From CBDCXF01 sp965223755 (GTDB lineage Bacteria > Acidobacteriota > Thermoanaerobaculia > Multivoradales > JAHEKO01): a stretch of DNA of 64,000 nucleotides. The notes under the pieces were generated by a model. That model was not told the DNA's origin, did no database searches, and saw only the letters and a list, made by a program, of their open reading frames with translations. A program made the position numbers and the translations under genes. The first letter of the stretch is position 1; every line of letters starts with the position of its first letter. Positions 58,399 through 64,000 of the stretch are shown here, piece by piece. Where the stretch lies: assembly GCA_965223755.1 (NCBI GenBank), contig CBDCXF010000002.1, positions 1,240,001 to 1,304,000 of the forward strand, read 5' to 3'.

Positions 58399-59427
58399 CT
58401 AGTGCTGCTTGGACTGCGAAACTTTCTTCTGTCTCTTGGCCATCGACTTGGCCCGCCCGACCAGGCGGTCCACCGGATCGCCAAATTGCGGCGAATAGCC
58501 AGATGCTTGGTCAATAATGAACCCATCGCTGTCAACCAGCATGTAAGTTGGGAAACGATTGACGCCAAAATAGCGGGCGAGTTGCCGTTCCCCATCGTGA
58601 ACAATGGCCCAATCCATTTCGCGCTCCTCCACGAAATCGCGAAGCAGGTCGTAGCTTCGGTCAACACTGATGCTGATCAGCCGCAACGGTTTGTCTTCCG
58701 CGAACTCGTGGAAGCGCTTAAGTGAGGGAATGGACTCGACGCATGGTTGGCACCAGGTGGCCCAGAAGTCGAGCAGGACGATTTCACCGACCAGATCCTT
58801 GTCCGAGATCGCTTCGCCATCGATGGTCGGCATGAGCACCGAAGGCAGGCTGGGGGTGTCGGCTTTGCTCGGGTTGCGCAGGAGCGCAGCGGCGCGAGTT
58901 GCGATTCCCCCGGGAGTGCCGTCCGCCAGCAGGGCGGTGAGCAGGTCCCGAGCCTCGGCATCGCGATCGTCGATCAGCAGCAGAACTTCGGCGAGATTCA
59001 GACGGGTCCCGGCCAGCTCCGAGTCGGCCGCCAGGGCTTGGCGAAAAGCAGTCGACGCACGCCGATAGTGTTTCGTTTTCCGCGTCGCCGCCAAGCAACG
59101 GCCCGCGTGGTTGAGCGCCAGCGCCCGTTGCTCGCCTTCAGCGCTAGCGGCGGCGCGTTCGGCAATCGCCGCCGCGTCCTCGAGGTTGCCAATTTTTGCT
59201 TGCGCTTGCGCCAGTGAGTAGAGCGCTGGAAATTGACCGGCGATCTCCGGCGGCAGAGCTTCGTAAGCCAGCACCACTTGATTCCAATCTCCCGCCGCCA
59301 ACAGGGCCTCGATTTGCTCCAGAGATTCAGCCTGCGCTCGCCGCGGAGTGAGCGAAGCGAACGCGCACAGGGCGGCAATGGCAGCAACTGTGGGCCAAAC
59401 TCGACGCCGAATTGGTGTTGCAGACAA
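58399..59427 (-). CDS. TlpA-like thioredoxin with N-terminal TPR domain
   Basis: This is a 342-aa exported protein starting at TTG 59427 after GAGGAGG. The signal peptide is about 1-33. About four TPR-like repeats (about 35-190) precede a TlpA/ResA-type thioredoxin fold (about 195-330) with the active site 'WATWCQPC'. It probably reduces periplasmic disulfides. It is the first gene of the minus-strand operon leading to the diiron protein (80-bp gap), so it may keep one of these products reduced, or may be independent. Confidence 0.85.
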   Translation of the reverse strand: MSATPIRRRVWPTVAAIAALCAFASLTPRRAQAESLEQIEALLAAGDWNQVVLAYEALPPEIAGQFPALYSLAQAQAKIGNLEDAAAIAERAAASAEGEQRALALNHAGRCLAATRKTKHYRRASTAFRQALAADSELAGTRLNLAEVLLLIDDRDAEARDLLTALLADGTPGGIATRAAALLRNPSKADTPSLPSVLMPTIDGEAISDKDLVGEIVLLDFWATWCQPCVESIPSLKRFHEFAEDKPLRLISISVDRSYDLLRDFVEEREMDWAIVHDGERQLARYFGVNRFPTYMLVDSDGFIIDQASGYSPQFGDPVDRLVGRAKSMAKRQKKVSQSKQH

Positions 59428-59565
59428 CGCGTAGCCTCCTCAATCGAAAAACAAGTTCTCGTGCGGTGGTCAGAATAGCAAAGGAAAGTGCAGCACTATT
59501 CCATCCCGCGGCATACCGTCGAAGCGATTGTACTGAAGGGATAGAATCGCCTGCGGTTATCGGTT

Positions 59566-61485
59566 ATGGGTCAACATGAAGTCGATCGCCACGTGGACCC
59601 GGAGCGCTTGCGGGCGTTCGGGCGCGAGGTACTCAAAGACCTTCGAGCGCTACAGCAAATGGAGCGAAGCGGCTTGTTCGAGTCGGGAGTGCGCCGCATT
59701 GGGGCCGAGCAGGAGATGTTCTTGGTTGACGCCAGCGGCTGCCCGGCGCCGCTCGCCATGGAGGTGCTGGAAGCCGCCGACGAGCCAAACTTGACCACCG
59801 AGTTGGGCAAGTTCAATTTGGAGGTCAATCTCGAACCGGAGTTGTTCGAGGGCGAGTGCCTGACCGCGCTGCAGAATCAGCTCGACCACCGCCTGGACAA
59901 GATAAGACAGGCGGCCCAGCGCTCCCATGGCGAGGTGGTCTTGGTGGGCATCTTGCCGAGCCTGACGCCGCGCCACCTCACCTTGGATTGGATGGCCCCG
60001 ATTCCTCGTTACTACGCACTCAACGATGCCTTTCGTAGATTGCGCGACGGCAGGCCGTTTCGCTTTCGCATCCTCGGCCGCGACGAACTCATCGGCAAAC
60101 ACGACAACGTCATGTTTGAGGCCTGCAACACCAGCTTTCAGGTGCACTTGCAGGTCAGCGTCGACGAGTTTTCGGACCTGTACAACCTAGCCCAGCTTCT
60201 CGCCGGTCCGACCCTCGCCACCGCAACCAACTCACCGTTGCTCTTCGGTCGCCAGTTGTGGCGGGAAACCCGCATCGCCGTTTTCGAACAGTCGGTCGAC
60301 ACGCGCGCCGCGAGTCATCTGCGGACGCAGGCAGGTCGGGTCAGTTTCGGCAGCGGCTGGGTGCAATCGTCGGTGGCCGAGATCTTCGAGGAGGACTTGT
60401 CGAGATTTCGTTCGATCTTGGCGATTGATGTCGCCGAGGATTCTCTGCAGGTGCTCGCCGAGGGAGGAATTCCGAAACTCAAAGCCCTGAGCTTGTTTAA
60501 TGGCACGGTCTACCGCTGGAACCGACCCTGCTACGGCATCACCCAGGGCAAGCCTCATCTTCGCATCGAAAACCGAGTGCTGCCGTCAGGTCCGACAACC
60601 GCTGACGAAGTCGCCAACGCGGCGTTCTGGCTTGGTTGCATGATCGGCCTCGCTGACGAGTTCGCAGGAATCTCGCAGCGCTTCGACTTCAGCCGCGTGC
60701 GCGACAACTTTCGCGCCTGCGCTCTGCGAGGTCTTGGTGCCCAGGTGGAATGGCCCGAAATGGGGGAGATCCCCGTTCCGCAACTGGTTCTCGAACAGTT
60801 GTTGCCGGGGGCACGCCGGGGTCTGGAGCAGCGACAAGTCGATCCCGCAGACATTGACCGATATCTCGACATCATCGAGGAGAGAGTGCGAACACGGCGC
60901 ACCGGTTCGCAATGGCAAGTGGACGCGCTCGAGGCTCTCACTCCAAAGTTGGGTCGAGGAGCGGTGTTCGGAGCGTTGGTCCAGGGCATCGTCAACCGCC
61001 AGTGGGACGGTCGGCCGGTCCATGAGTGGGAGTCGGTTCGAGTGGAGAAAGAGTCAACAGCGCCATCCCATGCCCGCGTCGAAGACGTCATGACCACCGA
61101 CCTGTTCACGGTCAACGAAGAGGAAGTCGTGGACATGGCGGCGGCGATGATGAAGTGGCGGCACATTCGCCGTATTCCGGTAGAAGACAGCTCGGGCAAG
61201 CTGGTCGGCCTGGTGACCTACCGGGGGCTGCTGAGGCTCATGAGCCGGGGCGACAATCGCCGCGATGACGCCGTTCCTGTGTCTTCGATCATGGAAACCA
61301 CGGTGATCACCGCGCGCCCGGAGACACCAACCCTGGAGGCCGCGCACTTGATGAGAAAGCACCGCATCGGCTGCCTGCCGGTGACCGACGATGGTGATGC
61401 GCTAGTGGGCATCGTCACCGAAAACGATCTCATGCGCATCGCCTGGCCTTTGCTCGAAGAGCACTTGAATCGGCCCGAGGTCTAG
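59566..61485 (+). CDS. GCS2-family glutamate-cysteine-ligase-like enzyme fused to two CBS domains
   Basis: This is a 639-aa protein. The N-terminal about 480 residues are a carboxylate-amine ligase of the YbdK/GCS2 family ('RIGAEQEMFLVD', 'ELGKFNLEVNLEP', 'TSFQVHLQV', 'RIENRVLPSGPT'). The C-terminal about 135 residues contain two CBS domains ('VEDVMTTDLFTVNEEE', 'VSSIMETTVITARPETPTLE') expected to bind adenosine nucleotides. The fusion implies energy-state control of the ligase, which forms gamma-glutamyl or similar amides. No clear ribosome binding site; GGATAGAATCGCC precedes the TTATGG start region. Confidence 0.85.
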   Translation: MGQHEVDRHVDPERLRAFGREVLKDLRALQQMERSGLFESGVRRIGAEQEMFLVDASGCPAPLAMEVLEAADEPNLTTELGKFNLEVNLEPELFEGECLTALQNQLDHRLDKIRQAAQRSHGEVVLVGILPSLTPRHLTLDWMAPIPRYYALNDAFRRLRDGRPFRFRILGRDELIGKHDNVMFEACNTSFQVHLQVSVDEFSDLYNLAQLLAGPTLATATNSPLLFGRQLWRETRIAVFEQSVDTRAASHLRTQAGRVSFGSGWVQSSVAEIFEEDLSRFRSILAIDVAEDSLQVLAEGGIPKLKALSLFNGTVYRWNRPCYGITQGKPHLRIENRVLPSGPTTADEVANAAFWLGCMIGLADEFAGISQRFDFSRVRDNFRACALRGLGAQVEWPEMGEIPVPQLVLEQLLPGARRGLEQRQVDPADIDRYLDIIEERVRTRRTGSQWQVDALEALTPKLGRGAVFGALVQGIVNRQWDGRPVHEWESVRVEKESTAPSHARVEDVMTTDLFTVNEEEVVDMAAAMMKWRHIRRIPVEDSSGKLVGLVTYRGLLRLMSRGDNRRDDAVPVSSIMETTVITARPETPTLEAAHLMRKHRIGCLPVTDDGDALVGIVTENDLMRIAWPLLEEHLNRPEV

Positions 61486-61512
61486 AGGATCTAAAAGGAA
61501 CGGAACTCGAGC

Positions 61513-62223
61513 TCATTGCAGGTCGAATTGCACGGTGAGCTGGTAGTGAACCGGGACCGGGGTGCCATCGGTGAACGTGGCCGGGGCAAAACGCCATTGC
61601 CGCACGGCGTCGACGGTGGCCTCCGTCAGTCCCAATGGCAAACCTTTGACCACCTGGATGTCTTCGACTTCACCATGGCGAGTGACGATCAGCGCGAGAG
61701 TCACGGCACCAGTGATACGAGCTCGGCGGGCGGCCTCGGTATAGAGAGGGACCGGCCCAGAGATTTTCTTGGGCGGGAGCACGTTGCCGCCGACTTGGAG
61801 CGGTTCGGTGATCTGCGGCACCGGCGGAGGTTCGGGAATGGCAACGCCAATGACCTCGACGCTGAGTGGCTCGGCTTGGAGTCGCTCTCGCGCCAGAAGC
61901 GGTTCGAGGTCGTTGGGGTCGAGATCGGGTACCGGAATGGTGGGCAAGCGCTGGCGCATCTCGGTCGGCGTCAGCGGCGGCTGCTTCCACCTCGTCGTCC
62001 GCAAGACGTGAACGATGGCCTTTCTCTTAGGCTCAAACAGTGGTTGCGTTGCTGGCGCGAAGTGAACGAAGAGCAATGCGATGTGGGCGATCGCAGCGGT
62101 CACGATCGCCCAACGCATCGCCCGGCGCTCGGTCGCCTCCTCCTCGATAAACGACTTAGCGTCGATGATGCCGAACTGGCTTTCAGCACAACGGGTCGCA
62201 GCAGAAAAAGATGTGTGAGTCAT
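61513..62223 (-). CDS. TonB-family energy transducer
   Basis: This is a 236-aa protein with AGGAGGCGGAT before ATG 62223. A cytosolic stretch of about 35 residues, unusually long, precedes the membrane helix (about 37-55). A Pro-rich periplasmic linker follows ('PIPEPPPVPQ' type), then a TonB C-terminal domain (about 155-236; 'YTEAARRARITGAVTLALIV', 'DAVRQWRFAPATF'). It could energise the four TonB-dependent receptors in this window. ExbB and ExbD are not in the window. Confidence 0.88.
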   Translation of the reverse strand: MTHTSFSAATRCAESQFGIIDAKSFIEEEATERRAMRWAIVTAAIAHIALLFVHFAPATQPLFEPKRKAIVHVLRTTRWKQPPLTPTEMRQRLPTIPVPDLDPNDLEPLLARERLQAEPLSVEVIGVAIPEPPPVPQITEPLQVGGNVLPPKKISGPVPLYTEAARRARITGAVTLALIVTRHGEVEDIQVVKGLPLGLTEATVDAVRQWRFAPATFTDGTPVPVHYQLTVQFDLQ

Positions 62224-62360
62224 ATCCGCCTCCTAATCGGATGGACTCCTTTTCAGGGCAATCGGTTCCCAATGGCAGGTGCGCTCGCCCCTCTCGGCAA
62301 CACGCGGACCTGCTGAGATAGGCTCCGTCTCCCGTTTCTCCAAAGAGACGGTCGTTGGTC

Positions 62361-63086
62361 ATGCGCACCGATCATCTCCATACCGAAGAGGCCATCCGGC
62401 ATCGCTTGTCCGAGGGGCCGCAGATCAACTACCTGCGCGATTGGATCTACGGCGGCATTGACGGTGCCGTCACGACCTTTGCCATCGTCGCCGGCGCAGT
62501 TGGTGCCAACCTTTCCCCTCTCGTGGTCATCGTCCTCGGCGTCGCCAATCTACTCGCCGATGGATTGTCGATGGCGGCCGGAAACTACTCCGGAACCAAG
62601 GCGGAGAACGACGCGGTCGATCATTTGCGCAGCGTTGAGCGGCAACACATCGAAAACCACCCGGAGGGGGAGCGTGAGGAGATCCGACAGATCTTTGCCG
62701 CCAAAGGCTTCACTGGCGATCAACTAGAGAGCATCGTCGAGGTCATTTCCTCGGATCATGAACAGTGGATTCAAACCATGTTGACCGAGGAGTACGGTTT
62801 GCCACTTGAACCGCGCTCGCCTTGGCGTGCCGCCTGGGCAACCTTTTCGGCCTTTGTCATTTGCGGTGCGGTGCCGTTAATCCCCTATCTCTTTCGACTG
62901 CAGACAGCCTTCGTCGCCGCCTGTATCGCGACTGCCGCGGTCTTCTTTGCCATCGGCGCTGCGCGCTCGCGCTGGTCGGTGGCGGCCTGGTGGAAAACCG
63001 GATTGGGAACGCTGGGCATAGGCGGCCTGGCCGCCGTTGTGTCCTTCGCGGTGGGCAAGATCCTCGCCGCCGTGTTCGGAATTTAA
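62361..63086 (+). CDS. VIT1/CCC1-family Fe/Mn transporter
   Basis: This is a 241-aa protein with five predicted helices. 'YLRDWIYGGIDGAVTTFAIV' and 'VLGVANLLADGLSMAAGNYSGTKAE' are hallmarks of the VIT family. A charged cytosolic loop with several Glu and His (about 75-140) is the expected metal-binding domain. It probably moves Fe(II) or Mn(II) out of the cytosol. ATG 62361 is preferred to the TTG two codons earlier; the ribosome binding site is weak. Confidence 0.88.
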   Translation: MRTDHLHTEEAIRHRLSEGPQINYLRDWIYGGIDGAVTTFAIVAGAVGANLSPLVVIVLGVANLLADGLSMAAGNYSGTKAENDAVDHLRSVERQHIENHPEGEREEIRQIFAAKGFTGDQLESIVEVISSDHEQWIQTMLTEEYGLPLEPRSPWRAAWATFSAFVICGAVPLIPYLFRLQTAFVAACIATAAVFFAIGAARSRWSVAAWWKTGLGTLGIGGLAAVVSFAVGKILAAVFGI

Positions 63087-63304
63087 ACCCGGCCCTAAAC
63101 AAAAACCTCGAGACGGGACCAATCTCTCCTTAGGCACGCCGCTCTAAAGCGGTAGAACGAATGGATTGTGTCCGGAAGGACAGATCGCTTTTCTCAAGAG
63201 CGTCTCATTTACAAACCTTTTTATCACTTGTGAAGGCAACCCCGTTGGCCAACCTGCCTGTGACACAATGCCGCTTTGTACCTGTGGTACGGGGGCGGCC
63301 TTCA

Positions 63305-63958
63305 GTGACACCGAGCGGAACTGACGCCATCAACGGCGGCGACGCCGAAACACGGCTTTCAGATCCCGCCGAGCGTCGCGAGTACGCAGCCAAAGTGGTT
63401 CGCGACCTGCGCGCCGGCGGAGACCGGGAGGCTCACTTTCGTGCGCTCTTCGACATCTACTACCGGCCGTTGCAGCGGTTCTTCGCGCGTAAAGGATTTG
63501 AGGCATCTCAGGCCAGCGAACTAACCCAAGACACGTTCCTTGGGATCTACAAGGGTTTGGATGGCTTGCGAGACGAAGAGCGTTTCGAAGCATGGCTCTA
63601 TCGGATCGCCACCACCACCTATCTCAAGAAGGTCAGGAGCAAGAGAACAGCCAAGCGGAGCGGGTACGAAATTTCGCATGATGAGACGGAGGTTGTAGCG
63701 CTGCCGATGACCGTATCGCCTCACCAATTGGACGACGTGCTGGATGACGAGCGCCAGCAAGCCATGCGTGACGCGATCCGAGAACTTCCGGACCAAATGC
63801 GCCGCTGCCTGACGCTCCGTGTCTACCACGACCTCAGTTACCGCGAGATTGCGACCGTGATGAAGCTGAAGATCGGCACCATCAAAGCGCATCTGTCACA
63901 GGCTAAGGCACGCTTGAGGGCCAACCTCAAGGACTACTCCATTGACCTACCCGACTGA
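63305..63958 (+). CDS. ECF sigma factor
   Basis: This is a 217-aa sigma-70 family protein. Region 2 is at about 35-105 ('RALFDIYYRPLQRFFARKGF', 'ELTQDTFLGIYKGLDGL') and region 4 at about 155-210 ('LPDQMRRCLTLRVYHDLSYR', 'KIGTIKAHLSQAKARLR'). The frame is open back to 63161, but the extension is not sigma-like; GTG 63305 is the best compromise and the true start may be slightly further in. The next gene begins 22 bp after its stop. Confidence 0.8.
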   Translation: MTPSGTDAINGGDAETRLSDPAERREYAAKVVRDLRAGGDREAHFRALFDIYYRPLQRFFARKGFEASQASELTQDTFLGIYKGLDGLRDEERFEAWLYRIATTTYLKKVRSKRTAKRSGYEISHDETEVVALPMTVSPHQLDDVLDDERQQAMRDAIRELPDQMRRCLTLRVYHDLSYREIATVMKLKIGTIKAHLSQAKARLRANLKDYSIDLPD

Positions 63959-63980
63959 AAGCGATTGAGAGCTAGAGCTT

Positions 63981-64000
63981 ATGTCTACTGATCACACCTC
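63981..64000 (+). CDS. Start of the next gene (truncated by window edge)
   Basis: ATG 63981 follows the sigma factor stop by 22 bp with GAGAGCTAGAG upstream and opens M-S-T-D-H-T before the window ends. It is probably the partner (anti-sigma or effector) of the ECF factor. Six residues cannot identify it. Confidence 0.4.

Noticed and set aside
1..64000. tRNA, rRNA, transposase, integrase, prophage or plasmid functions
   Set aside because: I scanned protein translations and intergenic regions and saw none; small or divergent RNA genes would need tRNAscan or Rfam searches that I could not run.

Overview
The window is a dense, bacterial, roughly 60% GC chromosome segment, about 90% coding, with operons on both strands and no tRNA, rRNA, CRISPR array, prophage or insertion sequence that I could recognise. 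The gene families point to an aerobic Acidobacteriota. These include the tail of an acidobacterial VWFA-type secreted protein, Oar-like TonB-dependent receptors with an N-terminal carboxypeptidase-regulatory domain, a CRTAC1/ASPIC-UnbV protein paired with a TPR lipoprotein, many ECF sigma factors with zinc-finger partners, and zinc-knuckle/TPR proteins. A Thermoanaerobaculia-like lineage is my guess; this is inference from gene content, not a phylogenetic result.

Layout. 1-7.6 kb: end of a VWFA-related protein, then two tandem paralogous Oar-like outer-membrane receptors, each followed by a terminator with the same stem. 7.9-11.0 kb: TPR lipoprotein and FG-GAP/ASPIC lipoprotein. 11.1-14.0 kb: metal module of ZIP transporter, Tat-exported two-domain multicopper oxidase and divergent DtxR-family regulator with a perfect palindromic operator. 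14.2-17.0 kb: VIT/VWA sortase substrate and its dedicated class GN sortase. 17.2-18.1 kb: an exported protein of unknown family whose signal peptide lies in a different frame. 18.5-20.7 kb: NfeD-like protein and flotillin.

21.0-25.2 kb is the most interesting part. An ArsR-family repressor with an arsenite-type Cys triad is divergent from a flavin monooxygenase, a Cys/Met-metabolism PLP enzyme and a CysK/CBS-like enzyme. Facing them is a 96-codon AhpD/CMD-family gene in which the second Cys of the CxxC motif is an in-frame TGA, followed by a bacterial SECIS-like hairpin with a GGUC loop. It therefore looks like an unannotated selenoprotein. The same operator core (ATCGTA-N4-TACGAT) lies in the arsR/monooxygenase divergent region and inside the selenoprotein promoter, which ties all the genes into one predicted metalloid- or thiol-stress regulon.

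25.3-35.5 kb: class V aminotransferase, ThrE-type exporter, secreted M4 protease with a PKD domain, oligoendopeptidase F, M48 membrane protease and a thioredoxin lipoprotein. 35.7-38.8 kb: ba3-type cytochrome oxidase operon (lipoprotein cytochrome c, 36-aa subunit IIa-like peptide, subunits II and I, Cys-rich exported peptide). 38.9-43.3 kb: probable copper TonB receptor, then a Spy-like / ECF sigma / zinc-finger membrane protein / Spy-like envelope-sensing operon. 43.5-51.0 kb: NatAB-type ABC exporter, another TonB receptor, and an ECF/anti-sigma/DUF4097 operon. 51.2-52.5 kb: type I glutamine synthetase. 52.7-54.5 kb: zinc-knuckle proteins, a TPR protein and an overlapping 50-aa secreted peptide gene. 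54.8-59.4 kb: lipid or secondary-metabolite operon (ACP, DUF374 acyltransferase, acyl-AMP ligase, diiron oxygenase, TlpA-like thioredoxin). 59.6-64.0 kb: GCS2 ligase fused to CBS domains, TonB protein, VIT/CCC1 transporter, ECF sigma factor and the first codons of the next gene.
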